Below, one piece after another: positions 9,161-17,946 of a stretch of 64,000 bases of DNA. The DNA is taken from assembly GCA_020974905.1 (NCBI GenBank), contig CP087563.1:496001-560000 (forward strand), read 5' to 3'. The DNA is from Planctomycetes bacterium syqfu (GTDB taxonomy: Bacteria; Planctomycetota; Phycisphaerae; Phycisphaerales; Phycisphaeraceae). Numbering within the stretch: position 1 is the first letter of the stretch; each line of letters begins with the position of its first letter. The notes beneath the pieces were generated by a model, which was given only the letters and a program-made list of their open reading frames with translations, was not told the DNA's origin and did not search any database. Made by a program: the position numbers and the translations under genes.

Positions 9161-10168
9161 ATGATTCACCGCCTTGCATTACGCATGTTCCTGCCTGCGA
9201 TGGCATGTATGCTTCTGGCTGCGTGTAATGAACCTGAAGCTTACAACGGATCAAGCAGCTTCCAAAGCACACCCAGCAAACAAAGTTCTCAATCCACGCA
9301 AGTTCAATCGAACACTTCGTCAAGCAGCAGTACGGTTAGTAAAAGTCAGATCAGTGATGCCGGGAAGTATTGGAAGCGCGATGGCAAGAAAGTTGATAAA
9401 GCCAAGACCAAGCGCGTCATGATTGCAGAATTCGGCGTGGTGTTTATCACCAGTCGCGATCACAAAATCGGCAACAACACACTGAGCCTTGGAACCATGA
9501 TGCGCATCGCCGGTGTCGGTCGCCGCGAATATCAATTCGATGATGCTTTTAAAGTCAGCTATCCAACTCAGCTTTATAACGCCTTTGTCAAACAACTCGA
9601 AGCAGATGGCTATGAGGTGATTCCTGTTGACACTGTCGTTTCGTGCAAGTCACTTCAAGAAATCGAAACAGCCAAAGTCGGCGGTAAGACACGCGGGAAT
9701 TACTACCATGGATTCTTTGGCGGTAAAGGCAGTCAGAAGGCTGAAATTTATCCTGCTGCCGGTTTGGATCGCATGGGCGCCGGTTTTCTTGGATTCGGTG
9801 AAGCCAAGAACATGAAAGCTGTGAACAATGCCATGGGTGAACTCAAGGCCGATATGGCATTGCGTGTTCTCATCGGCGTCGGACTGATCAATGGAAAGGC
9901 CTGCCTGGAACCGGGTTCGAGCATCCGCGCCTTTTCAGACCTCAAATCCTCCAAGATGCCCGATGGCAAAATGAGCTATTGGCCGCAAGCCCATACCACG
10001 CTTCACAGCAAAAAAACTCTCTTCTACGACACCCCGGTTGTCGACCAAACCAAGTTTGAGGCCTTTAAAGGCAAAGTCTGGCAAGTAAATGAAGCTCAAT
10101 ATGCCAATGCGATCAACAATATTTTCCCGAGCTTTGCAGATATGGGCCTGATGAAGTTGGATCGATAA
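9161..10168 (+). CDS. Lipoprotein of unknown function
   Basis: 335 residues from the ATG at 9161, chosen because AAGGA lies 6 nt upstream and because the signal peptide then starts at residue 1. The signal ends in LLAAC (lipobox). A Ser/Gln-rich linker of about 40 residues follows, then a globular part starting at KRVMIAEFGVVF and ending near the C terminus. Gly-rich FHGFFGGKG-type and GAGFLGFGEAKN stretches sit mid-protein. The overall plan (lipobox, Ser-rich linker, periplasmic domain with an early VMIAEF strand) recalls CsgG/LpoB-like envelope lipoproteins, but I cannot assign a family. It stands alone, followed by a terminator at 10206. Confidence 0.7.
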   Translation: MIHRLALRMFLPAMACMLLAACNEPEAYNGSSSFQSTPSKQSSQSTQVQSNTSSSSSTVSKSQISDAGKYWKRDGKKVDKAKTKRVMIAEFGVVFITSRDHKIGNNTLSLGTMMRIAGVGRREYQFDDAFKVSYPTQLYNAFVKQLEADGYEVIPVDTVVSCKSLQEIETAKVGGKTRGNYYHGFFGGKGSQKAEIYPAAGLDRMGAGFLGFGEAKNMKAVNNAMGELKADMALRVLIGVGLINGKACLEPGSSIRAFSDLKSSKMPDGKMSYWPQAHTTLHSKKTLFYDTPVVDQTKFEAFKGKVWQVNEAQYANAINNIFPSFADMGLMKLDR

Positions 10169-10205
10169 GGCATCCACTTCAATTCAAACAACTGATTTTC
10201 CTCAA

Positions 10206-10237
10206 GGCATGATCTGACACCCGGTCATGTCTTTTTT
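10206..10237 (+). terminator. Probable terminator of the 9161 lipoprotein gene
   Basis: A 7-bp stem with one G-U pair (10206-10212 with 10225-10231) and a 12-nt loop, followed by six T residues. It lies 38 bp after the stop codon. The stem is short, so confidence is moderate. Confidence 0.5.
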
Positions 10238-10261
10238 ATTGGGGGAAGCACAACTTGTTCA

Positions 10262-10418
10262 TTAGATCGCTTTCAAATTGCATGTAGCAGTTAAACTGCT
10301 TTGCATTTTCAGCATTGCGTCGCAATGTAGCTGCCGATGGATAGCAGTCAGTGAAATCGCTGCGTTGTGACGCAACTCCGTATCGCAAAGCGATAGACCT
10401 AATTTGAAACTGATCTAA
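10262..10418 (+). ncRNA. Candidate structured RNA or hairpin-rich mobile element
   Basis: Two 18-nt arms (10262-10279 and 10401-10418) are complementary at 16 positions, with one internal 2x2 mismatch. Between them lie perfect short hairpins: AGCAGT/ACTGCT (10286-10300, loop TAA), CATTGC/GCAATG (10313-10327, loop GTC), TGCGT/ACGCA (10361-10374, loop TGTG) and TATCGC/GCGATA (10381-10395, loop AAA), plus a weaker CTGC/GCAG pair (10331-10347). This is the layout of a multibranched RNA closed by a long P1 stem. A terminator follows 26 bp later at 10444. I do not recognise a known RNA family. The alternative is a MITE-like element with terminal inverted repeats. A 91-codon minus-strand frame across it is probably spurious. 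Confidence 0.4.
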
Positions 10419-10443
10419 ATACAAACAATCAGGAATTAATTCC

Positions 10444-10485
10444 AAGGCATGTTCAGACAACTCGTGTTCAACATGCCTTGTTTTT
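10444..10485 (+). terminator. Terminator following the multi-hairpin element
   Basis: A 10-bp perfect stem (10444-10453 with 10470-10479) and a 16-nt loop, followed by GTTTTT. No gene ends nearby except the lipoprotein 276 bp upstream, which already has its own terminator. This suggests a separate short transcript across 10240-10485. Confidence 0.65.
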
Positions 10486-10884
10486 ATGCATTGCATCAGT
10501 CGAACTCCCAATTGCCCGTTATGCCCCGTAGATCAGGCAACATATCACCATTGACGCATTTCGCTCCGGATTGTCATCCTAAGCCATACGACAGATGGCA
10601 TATTCCATCTGACTGTTCCGGTTGTAACGATCACTGAAAGTTGTGAAAGATAACGGACTGTATCCCCTGTAACTTTCGCGTCCGTTGTTGTCCTCTGTAC
10701 GCCCCTCTTTCTTGCATGATGAGAGTTTTTATCGAACTTCCATGCACACATTTTGCTCTTACATCTTTTAGTTTTGTGACGACTGTCTGGACATTCTTTC
10801 AGGCAGAGGGGTCAAATTCTTTGGTTCGAACATGAATTGTGTTGAACCTGTGCCGATGTATCGACCACAGGGGAGGATCCAACA
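10486..10884 (+). other. Non-coding stretch upstream of the GspK-like gene
   Basis: No convincing coding frame. It holds two perfect 7-bp inverted repeats without T-runs: CAGATGG/CCATCTG (10592-10611) and AACGGAC/GTCCGTT (10652-10686). It ends in a strong ribosome binding site, GGGGAGG at about 10870-10876, for the ATG at 10885. It may be a long 5' leader. No promoter could be placed with confidence. Confidence 0.4.
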
Positions 10885-13800
10885 ATGGTTAATTTTCGTT
10901 ATGCAGATCGTTCTGCAACAGTTTTTCATCGGGCTCACGAACGTGGGTCAGTCATGCTTTTGGTTGTAGCGGCATTATTGCTCATTTCAATCATGGGGAT
11001 GGCTTACCTTCAGACGTCTCGTCTGGATCGTGCCACCGCTCAGACATCTGCCAAGAGCTACATTGATGTTGTCGCCAACGCATCGATTGCTTACATCGGT
11101 GAGGTGCTCAAGAGTGACATGATCACTTCAGACGATGTTATGTTTGACCGTTCCCAAGGTATTGAAGGCTATGACTTCCCATGGACCAGCCGCAATCATT
11201 CCTATACCGTCCAGTTCAATGATGGAAGTACCGACACCTCCAATGGCGGTCAGCTTGATGATACATGGCTGGCAAGCTCGGAACCTGAATTTCAATCCGG
11301 TCACAAAGGCACCTGGCCGCACATCACCAATCTCAATGGCATCTATCTGCGTCTACCATCACTCGATAGTGATGAGCGTACACCTGATGAAATTGCCGTC
11401 AACAACTACGAGAACATGGATATCAAAACCCGTTGGGGATTCGATACGGATGTTCCAATTAATGTAAGCAATCAATCCAACAACCTCGACTATGCCGCTC
11501 AGAATTATGAAGTCCTCGGTGCCGATGCCGATGGCGATGGTATTTATGATAGTAAATGGACATGGGCCCCGATCCGCCAGATCTCCGGCGTCAGCTATGT
11601 CATGGCAGCACGTATCATTGATAACTCGGCGATGTTGAATATGAATGTGGCATTAAGCCAGGCAAATTCCAAAGACAGTTTTCCCGGTGAAGCTCCTGAC
11701 TACATTCCAACTGCCCTTGATCCATCCGAACTGGATTTTGGCAATTTCGTTTTCCATAACGGTGGAAATGCATCTGAGTTGAAAAGACTCTTGGCCTATC
11801 GTCTGGGAATCGCTCCTTCCAGTACACTGCCTCTACCCGTGCCTTCAACTATCAGGGATAGCTTCTGGTTCAATGGCGCATTGGCATACGACAACTTCAC
11901 TGCCCCCTTCATCAAACTTGGTATTCTTAATGAGCTTGAACTGCGTTACCGCAACGGCCTGAACAATCCGGAAATCACGGCAACCATCGAGGGTTCATCC
12001 TACGGCATGGAAAGCTTTCTACGCGGGACCAGTACAGGTGAAACGTCATACACAATGGTTCATGGCATTAACAAAATGGACGACTACTTCGAAAAGGAAG
12101 TTCGTCATCAGTTAACCACCGTCAACGGTGCTGGTATTTTCCGTCCATCGCTTCCAAACGAAACACCGGGAGTTTATACCAAATCAAATCTCTACAATCT
12201 GCTAACTTCCAATTCACCGACAGACTCCTATAGTTTCTACACAAAACTGAATACCTTCTACAACAATACAGGGATGAATGAATATTCGGACACACAAATC
12301 AAAGCCATGTCCAGGCAAATGGTCATGAACTATGTAGACTTTGCAGATGCTGATAACAAAGTGTCCCAGTTCTACGAATACGATGACGAAGGCAATGCAC
12401 TGGGGTACAGCGGAGAAGTTGCAGGAACCAGCGCCGTGTTGGGTATGGAAGCATTGCCGTTTGTCACCGAAGTTTATACGCAGCGTTCATTTCGTTTTGT
12501 GAAAAGTTATGTTTGGTTTCTGGAAACACTTTATGCAACAGCTGACAAAGACTACATTCCTGGTTTTGCAATTGAAATTCGAAACCCATATCAAAATAAT
12601 ATTGACTTGACGAATGTCTATCTTTGGATTGGCAAAGATGGTCAGACAGGACAAAAAATCGAACTCGACGCCATTGCAGGCTCCTCATTGACCGATCGTA
12701 AACTTGGTCCCAATGATGTGTTGGTTCTGTATTGCAATTCCTCTGATGACTCCTCACATTCAGGTAGTAGCGCACATGATATCTCGAACATCGTCGATTC
12801 CCCTTCAGGTTTTAACGTTGTCAAAGTCCAATTGCCAAGCAGTTACGGTGAGCTACTGTTTGTAGATAATTCATCGGAAATGTCATCAGATTTCACGGTA
12901 CAACTTCGAGCGACTCGACAAGATGGCACTGAGTTTGATTGGGGATACTGCAAGGTTCCCATCCAACAGTATGTCAAGAATCCTGGTAAAACTTATTACT
13001 ATTTTCAGAATGTCGGATCAGTGGGAATTGAAAATTACTACGATATCGATGGGCTGGATGGTCAAATTCAATTTTCGCAAACATCAACTTTCTGCAGTGG
13101 TGAAGGACTCAACGCTTTAGCATTCACTGCCAACCAATGGCATGATAACAAACGTATGATGCATGATATTTACGACAACCCAGATGCTGATTTTTTCTAC
13201 TACGCGACTGGAATTGATCGGTTGGGGTTGGCAGACAAATCAGAACAAGATACACAGGCAGTCCCTATTGATTTTGACAAGAGCGACAAAGGGGGGCCCT
13301 CCAAAGCTAAGGGTGGGAAAAAACCAGACGCCGATCCAAATACAAAAGATGTTACCTATTTGGGTTTTCCTTTAACTGGACCGTTTGAAGTGAACAGTGA
13401 TATTTGGGAATTTCCAACCCTTGGCACGATTGACCATGTCGGCGATCTTGCATTGGTTCCCTTTGTTGGCATGCAGCTTGATACGGAGTTTGCACAATCA
13501 CTTGCCAGCACCACTAAGGACGACTATCTTCGTAAGAATTACATGCTCGATATGAGTAAAGATAACACCTATTATGTTTCAGATAACATTGACTCCGCAT
13601 ATTATTACATGAGTTTTGGTATGGCCCTGATGCAGCATTTTGTCTTTATCAGTCCCGAAAGTGATGGGCTTGATAATGACGGTGACAGCTTGATTGACAG
13701 CCAGGATACTGATGAACTGTTTATCCCAGGGACAATCAATCTCAACACGGCATCAGCGAACCTTCTTAATCAAATCCTGCCAATCAAGGATACAGATGAA

Positions 13801-14145
13801 CGCGAAAAATTGGTTGATGAAATCATCAGTCTCAGAGGTAAACCGTCTGACACTGTCCCAGGCATTCCATCCGTTGGAGATCTATTCAAAATGGATAGTA
13901 CCCAATGGGGTATGTCTTCAAACGCTTCCAAAGCAACCCAGACGCTTCGTCAACGTCAACTCGGTTCTCTGGCTCAAACACGTAGCGATGTGTACACTGC
14001 TTATGTTGTGATCCGTGGCTATCCGTCGGGTGACTTCCGTCGTGGTGCGGTTGAATCCAAGCAATTCCTCGTGGTCTACGATCGATCCAGAATTTCGTCA
14101 AACGATAATCGGATCAACATTCTCGGGTATTACGAATACGACTAA
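10885..14145 (+). CDS. Large GspK-like pseudopilin (type II secretion general secretion protein K family)
   Basis: A 1086-residue protein. After a charged leader, the segment HERGSVMLLVVAALLL (about 19-34) is the class III signal and hydrophobic helix of GspK/PilX proteins, which lack the Glu+5 of other pilins. Near the C terminus (about 945-1000) FIPGTINLNTASANLL and following residues match the helix-hairpin-helix-like motif of the T2SK family. An Asp-rich calcium-binding-like loop (GLDNDGDSLIDSQD, about 930) precedes it. The middle is greatly expanded relative to ordinary GspK (about 300-400 residues), including a Lys/Gly/Asp-rich linker around residues 795-820. Probable role: tip subunit of a pseudopilus or a related secreted surface protein. 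GC content falls in the middle (about 12480-13400). It stands alone, ending at a shared terminator. Confidence 0.75.
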   Translation: MVNFRYADRSATVFHRAHERGSVMLLVVAALLLISIMGMAYLQTSRLDRATAQTSAKSYIDVVANASIAYIGEVLKSDMITSDDVMFDRSQGIEGYDFPWTSRNHSYTVQFNDGSTDTSNGGQLDDTWLASSEPEFQSGHKGTWPHITNLNGIYLRLPSLDSDERTPDEIAVNNYENMDIKTRWGFDTDVPINVSNQSNNLDYAAQNYEVLGADADGDGIYDSKWTWAPIRQISGVSYVMAARIIDNSAMLNMNVALSQANSKDSFPGEAPDYIPTALDPSELDFGNFVFHNGGNASELKRLLAYRLGIAPSSTLPLPVPSTIRDSFWFNGALAYDNFTAPFIKLGILNELELRYRNGLNNPEITATIEGSSYGMESFLRGTSTGETSYTMVHGINKMDDYFEKEVRHQLTTVNGAGIFRPSLPNETPGVYTKSNLYNLLTSNSPTDSYSFYTKLNTFYNNTGMNEYSDTQIKAMSRQMVMNYVDFADADNKVSQFYEYDDEGNALGYSGEVAGTSAVLGMEALPFVTEVYTQRSFRFVKSYVWFLETLYATADKDYIPGFAIEIRNPYQNNIDLTNVYLWIGKDGQTGQKIELDAIAGSSLTDRKLGPNDVLVLYCNSSDDSSHSGSSAHDISNIVDSPSGFNVVKVQLPSSYGELLFVDNSSEMSSDFTVQLRATRQDGTEFDWGYCKVPIQQYVKNPGKTYYYFQNVGSVGIENYYDIDGLDGQIQFSQTSTFCSGEGLNALAFTANQWHDNKRMMHDIYDNPDADFFYYATGIDRLGLADKSEQDTQAVPIDFDKSDKGGPSKAKGGKKPDADPNTKDVTYLGFPLTGPFEVNSDIWEFPTLGTIDHVGDLALVPFVGMQLDTEFAQSLASTTKDDYLRKNYMLDMSKDNTYYVSDNIDSAYYYMSFGMALMQHFVFISPESDGLDNDGDSLIDSQDTDELFIPGTINLNTASANLLNQILPIKDTDEREKLVDEIISLRGKPSDTVPGIPSVGDLFKMDSTQWGMSSNASKATQTLRQRQLGSLAQTRSDVYTAYVVIRGYPSGDFRRGAVESKQFLVVYDRSRISSNDNRINILGYYEYD

Positions 14146-14164
14146 AAATCCGAATACAAGCATT

Positions 14165-14210
14165 AAAAAAAAAACAACACCTTCACAGTTTCGTGAAGGT
14201 GTTGTTTGTT
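14165..14210. terminator. Bidirectional terminator between the GspK-like gene and ilvC
   Basis: A perfect 15-bp stem (14172-14186 with 14193-14207) and a 6-nt loop. On the minus strand it is followed by ten T residues, making it a strong ilvC terminator. On the plus strand the tail is a weaker T-rich stretch serving the GspK-like gene. Confidence 0.92.
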
Positions 14211-14274
14211 ATTTATATTGTTAATCAAAAGTTCCCAATGAAGCACCGTGAGTGTCAAGGGAAACTTCCGGGGT

Positions 14275-15285
14275 TTACTCGTCGATCACCACGGGCTTGA
14301 CCCAGGGCATCATGGCACGGAGTTCCTTGCCAACGACTTCAACGCCGTGAGTCTTGTCCAGTTCCTTCTGGGCTTTGAACCACTTGAATCCGTTTGCGTA
14401 GTCGTCACGGAAGACGCGGGCAAACTCGCCGGACTGAATGTCATCCAGGCACTTCTTCATGGCAGCCTTGACTTCAGGGGTGACGATCTTGGGACCGGTA
14501 TGGTAATCGCCGAATTCAGCGGTGTTGCTGATCGAGTAACGCATGTAGGAAAGACCGCCGCGTTCAATCAGGTTGATGATGAGCTTAAGCTCGTGGCAGA
14601 CTTCAAAGTATGCCATCTCAGGACGGTAACCGGCTTCAACCAGCGTTTCAAAACCAGCTTTGATCATGGCAGACAAACCACCACAGAGCACAGCCTGTTC
14701 ACCGAAGAGGTCGGTTTCGCATTCGTCTTTGAAGCTGGTCTTCATGATACCGCTGCGACCACCGCCAACACCGATGGCCCATGCCATGGCAATGTCGAAG
14801 GCTTTGCCGTCAGCATCCTGGTAAACCGCTGCCAGACAGGGAACGCCGCCACCACGTTCGAATTCGCTGCGGACGGTGTGACCGGGACCCTTGGGGGCAA
14901 CCATGATCACATTGACGTTTTCCGGGGGAACGATGCACTTGAAGTGCACATTAAAGCCATGGGTGAAACCAAGGGTTGCACCGGCTTTGAGATTCGGGGC
15001 GATGTCTTTTTCGTAGACGTCGGGCTGAACTTCATCGGGAAGTGCGATGATCACGAGATCAGCCTGCTTGACGGCATCAGCGACGGGAAGCGGTTCAAAA
15101 CCGTCTTCGATGGCTTTCTTGCCGTTGGCAGATTCCTTACGGTTGGCAACGATGACGTTGACACCTGAATCGCGCAGGTTCTGGGAGTGAGCATGACCCT
15201 GAGAGCCATATCCGAGCACGGCCACGGTTTTACCCTGCAAGGGTGCCAGTGAGCCGTCTTTGTCATAAAGAGTTTCGATAGCCAT
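14275..15285 (-). CDS. ilvC: Ketol-acid reductoisomerase (class I)
   Basis: 336 residues, the usual class I length. It has the NADP(H)-binding GYGSQGHAHSQNLRDSG near residues 25-41, and the C-terminal knotted domain with FKDECETDLFGEQAVLCGG, which carries the magnesium-binding Asp and Glu residues. It converts acetolactate or acetohydroxybutyrate to dihydroxy acids in valine, isoleucine and leucine synthesis. GGAG lies 10 nt upstream of the ATG. ilvB, ilvH and ilvD are not adjacent. The 220-bp upstream region contains a degenerate 13-bp repeat (15341-15417). Confidence 0.97.
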   Translation of the reverse strand: MAIETLYDKDGSLAPLQGKTVAVLGYGSQGHAHSQNLRDSGVNVIVANRKESANGKKAIEDGFEPLPVADAVKQADLVIIALPDEVQPDVYEKDIAPNLKAGATLGFTHGFNVHFKCIVPPENVNVIMVAPKGPGHTVRSEFERGGGVPCLAAVYQDADGKAFDIAMAWAIGVGGGRSGIMKTSFKDECETDLFGEQAVLCGGLSAMIKAGFETLVEAGYRPEMAYFEVCHELKLIINLIERGGLSYMRYSISNTAEFGDYHTGPKIVTPEVKAAMKKCLDDIQSGEFARVFRDDYANGFKWFKAQKELDKTHGVEVVGKELRAMMPWVKPVVIDE

Positions 15286-15340
15286 TGTTTAAAGTCTCCA
15301 TCGAGAGTAGTTTCAAGTCACGTAATGTACCGAGCAATCG

Positions 15341-15417
15341 CCTCGGGGTAAAGTCGCCCCCGGAAGATTCTCCCGGAAGATTGCCCTGAAAGCTTCTCCC
15401 GAAGTCTTTCCGGGAAG
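15341..15417. repeat. Degenerate 13-bp tandem repeat in the ilvC upstream region
   Basis: Six consecutive units of 13, 13, 13, 13, 12 and 13 bp start at 15341, 15354, 15367, 15380, 15393 and 15405. Read on the plus strand they share a pattern like ATTCTCCCGGAAG (variants TCGCCCCCGGAAG, ATTGCCCTGAAAG, TCTTTCCGGGAAG). The array lies in the probable 5' untranslated region of ilvC. Some units contain CCGG half-palindromes. A 56-codon minus-strand frame crosses it (15313-15483) but lacks a ribosome binding site. Function unknown. Confidence 0.6.
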
Positions 15418-15506
15418 TTTCTCTCGATCGTTGTCATAAGCCAATTCATGCATTGTTTTGAATTGGGCATTCTCGCGACTCATATGTTGATTTGGTGTAT
15501 TAGACG

Positions 15507-17513
15507 TTAATGCGACGTTGCACCTTCAATGACCACGGCTGGTGTCTGGCCTTCAGGTTCGCGGATGGCTTCGACCATGTCCTGGACTTCCTGAGTCGGT
15601 GCCTTGCACAAGGGTGTCAAAACGAGCGTGACGATCAGGTTCAGTAGCATGCCGACAGCACCGATCCCCTGAGCATTGATACCAAAGAACCACGGCTGAC
15701 GAATGGCAGAGTCCGACGGGCCAAAGATTGAAGCGGCAACCTCGGCATTGAGCAGGATGGCATCGGCCTTTTGCGTGGTGATGTAGAACATGGTGAACGC
15801 CAAACCAACCACCATGCCAGAAATCGCTGGCACGGTTCCCACACGACGGGAGAAAATGCCCAACACGATGGCGGGGAAGAACGAAGCTGCTGCCAGACCA
15901 AATGCAAACGCCACCACTTCACCGACAAATCCGGGAGGATGAATCCCGAAGTAACCAGCAACGAGGATGGCAAAGCCGATGACAATACGTCCAACCAACA
16001 GTCGACTGGCTTCGGTCGCTTCAGGACTGACCACGCGGTAGTAAAGGTCATGGGCAATGGACGAACTGATGACCAGCAACAATCCCGACGCCGTTGAGAG
16101 CGCTGCTGCCAAGCCCCCTGCTGCGACGAAGGCAATAATCCAATTCGCCAAGCCTGCCATCTCCGGTGAAGCGAGCACGATCATGTCTTTATCCGGATGA
16201 TGCTTGGCACCGGCGGTGATCAACTCCTGCAACGGATTGACATGGGCAGCCACCCAACCATTGGTGTCCGCCAGCATGGCTTCGCGCTGAGCCATGGGGA
16301 TGCCGTCAATTTTGAACATCTCATTGGGAAGAATCTGCGCTGGTCCCCCTTCGCGCCGGTCTTCCACCGCGATGGTCATCGGCATGCCGGTGGTGTTGTT
16401 GGTGAATTGCACTTGACCATCGCCGTTCAGATCAAACCACGCAATCAAGCCGGACTTCTTCCAGGAGTGATACCAGTCGGGCATCGTCTGAGCTGTTCTG
16501 CCGTTGAGACCCGCGGTTGAATCGAGCATGTAATACCGGGCAAAACCTGCCAACGCCGGAGCAGTGAGATAAAGAAAGCTGATAAACAGCAATGCCCAGA
16601 AACCTGACCAGCGTGCGTCTTTGACGGATTTGACGGTGTAAAAACGGATGATGACATGAGGCAGACCTGCCGTGCCACACATCAATGCCAATGCAACGCA
16701 AAAGACATTGAGCTTGTTCCACTTCCCATCCATAAATGCCGCGGTGTAATTGGCAAAGCCAAAGTCCTGATTGATCTGATTGAGTTTCTGCAACAGGTAA
16801 GGTTGCATCGGATCCACATTGGATAGCACCTTGGCGCCAAGTCCTAATTGTGGGATGGGGGAACCGGTGAGGTTCATGGAGATGGCGATGGTGGGGACGA
16901 GAAACGCGGTGATGAGCACCCAGTATTGGGCGACCTGCGTCCAAGTGATCCCTTTCATTCCGCCGAGCACTGCGTAGATAAAGACGATCGCCATGCCGAT
17001 GAAAACGCCGGTGTTCAGTGAGACATCCAGGAAGCGTGAGAAGACGACGCCAACACCCTTCATCTGTCCGACGACATAGGTGAAGCTGACAAAGATGGCG
17101 CAGATCACTGCAACGAATCGTGCGGGATTGGCTTTGACGCGCGACCACAAATCATTCTTATCACCCTTGTAGGACACACTGTAGCGGTCACCGATAAAGT
17201 CCGGCACGGTGAAGTGGCCGAACTTTCTGAGATATGGTGCAAGCAGTAATGCGAGCAACACATACCCGCCGGTCCAGCCCATGAGGTAAACTCCGCCGGA
17301 GTAGCCCATGGTGGAGATGAGTCCTGCCATGGAGATAAACGATGCAGCACTCATCCAGTCAGCAGCCGTTGCCATCCCGTTGGCCATGGCAGGAACGCCC
17401 TGACCCGCAACATAAAATCCCTTGGTGTCACGCACACGGCTGAGCCATGCGATGAATAGATAAAGTCCGAACGAAAGGCCCACAAATAGATAGGTCCATG
17501 TCTGTACTGTCAT
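15507..17513 (-). CDS. Sodium:solute symporter large subunit (VC_2705/ActP-like)
   Basis: A 668-residue polytopic membrane protein of the sodium:solute symporter family. Recognisable segments are SRVRDTKGFYVAGQGVPAMANGMATAADWMSAASF near the N terminus, the TVPDFIGDRYS stretch, and repeated hydrophobic helices to about residue 630. An unusually long extramembrane loop lies at about 340-430. Members of this subfamily work with a DUF4212 small subunit, and that gene is immediately upstream (40-bp gap). Likely substrates for the family are acetate or other short-chain carboxylates, but the substrate is not proven by sequence. The C-terminal tail is short and Glu/Pro-rich, with no kinase-like fusion. 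Confidence 0.88.
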   Translation of the reverse strand: MTVQTWTYLFVGLSFGLYLFIAWLSRVRDTKGFYVAGQGVPAMANGMATAADWMSAASFISMAGLISTMGYSGGVYLMGWTGGYVLLALLLAPYLRKFGHFTVPDFIGDRYSVSYKGDKNDLWSRVKANPARFVAVICAIFVSFTYVVGQMKGVGVVFSRFLDVSLNTGVFIGMAIVFIYAVLGGMKGITWTQVAQYWVLITAFLVPTIAISMNLTGSPIPQLGLGAKVLSNVDPMQPYLLQKLNQINQDFGFANYTAAFMDGKWNKLNVFCVALALMCGTAGLPHVIIRFYTVKSVKDARWSGFWALLFISFLYLTAPALAGFARYYMLDSTAGLNGRTAQTMPDWYHSWKKSGLIAWFDLNGDGQVQFTNNTTGMPMTIAVEDRREGGPAQILPNEMFKIDGIPMAQREAMLADTNGWVAAHVNPLQELITAGAKHHPDKDMIVLASPEMAGLANWIIAFVAAGGLAAALSTASGLLLVISSSIAHDLYYRVVSPEATEASRLLVGRIVIGFAILVAGYFGIHPPGFVGEVVAFAFGLAAASFFPAIVLGIFSRRVGTVPAISGMVVGLAFTMFYITTQKADAILLNAEVAASIFGPSDSAIRQPWFFGINAQGIGAVGMLLNLIVTLVLTPLCKAPTQEVQDMVEAIREPEGQTPAVVIEGATSH

Positions 17514-17553
17514 GCGATATGTCTCTCTGCTTCAGTTTTTTTGAGTGAGCTGA

Positions 17554-17946
17554 TCAGCTGTTTTGATTCTTGATCTGTGCAACATCCCGATGATGTTTGG
17601 CATCAAGCTTGTTCATGGTGATGCAATAAACCAGGATCAATACAACAAAGACGAAAATCGAGCCTTGTTGCGCAAACCAGAATCCAAGTGGAAAGCCGCC
17701 AATGGAAAAGGCATTGAGTTTGTCAGCAAAGAGAATCCCTGCTCCCAAACCCACAGCAGCCCAGATCAAGAGCAGAACGCGCATGATCCAGACATTGGCT
17801 TTCCAGTATCGATCCAGCGAAGCATGAATCTGTTGTTTTACGTTCGAGTTGGCAGCATCCGAAACGGCAGAGGATGTTGACTTATCACTGGGTGAATCTT
17901 CCGGAATATCCTGTTGGACATCTTCCGGCGGTTGCCCTGAAGTCAT
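17554..17946 (-). CDS. DUF4212 sodium:solute symporter small subunit
   Basis: 130 residues. The first ~45 are a Ser/Asp/Pro-rich soluble tail, longer than in most family members. The conserved part follows: HASLDRYWKANVWIMRVLL, first membrane helix, GFPLGFWFAQQGSIFVFVVLI, second membrane helix ending in a Lys/His tail. Two helices with the YW and FWFAQQGS signatures identify the DUF4212 family, the partner of VC_2705-type symporters. GGAG sits 8 nt upstream of the ATG. It is first in a two-gene operon with the large subunit. The likely role is assembly or function of the symporter in the inner membrane. Confidence 0.9.
   Translation of the reverse strand: MTSGQPPEDVQQDIPEDSPSDKSTSSAVSDAANSNVKQQIHASLDRYWKANVWIMRVLLLIWAAVGLGAGILFADKLNAFSIGGFPLGFWFAQQGSIFVFVVLILVYCITMNKLDAKHHRDVAQIKNQNS

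Noticed and set aside
10236-10511. A 91-codon minus-strand frame across the hairpin cluster
   Set aside because: It is composed of palindromes read through, has no ribosome binding site, and its sequence has no domain or signal features.
14248-15168. A long plus-strand open frame opposite ilvC
   Set aside because: It is the antisense shadow of ilvC, which has full family motifs on the other strand.
15313-15483. A 56-codon minus-strand frame upstream of ilvC, as a possible leader peptide
   Set aside because: It has no ribosome binding site, is not rich in branched-chain amino acid codons, and the 13-bp repeats would break frame if they varied in number.
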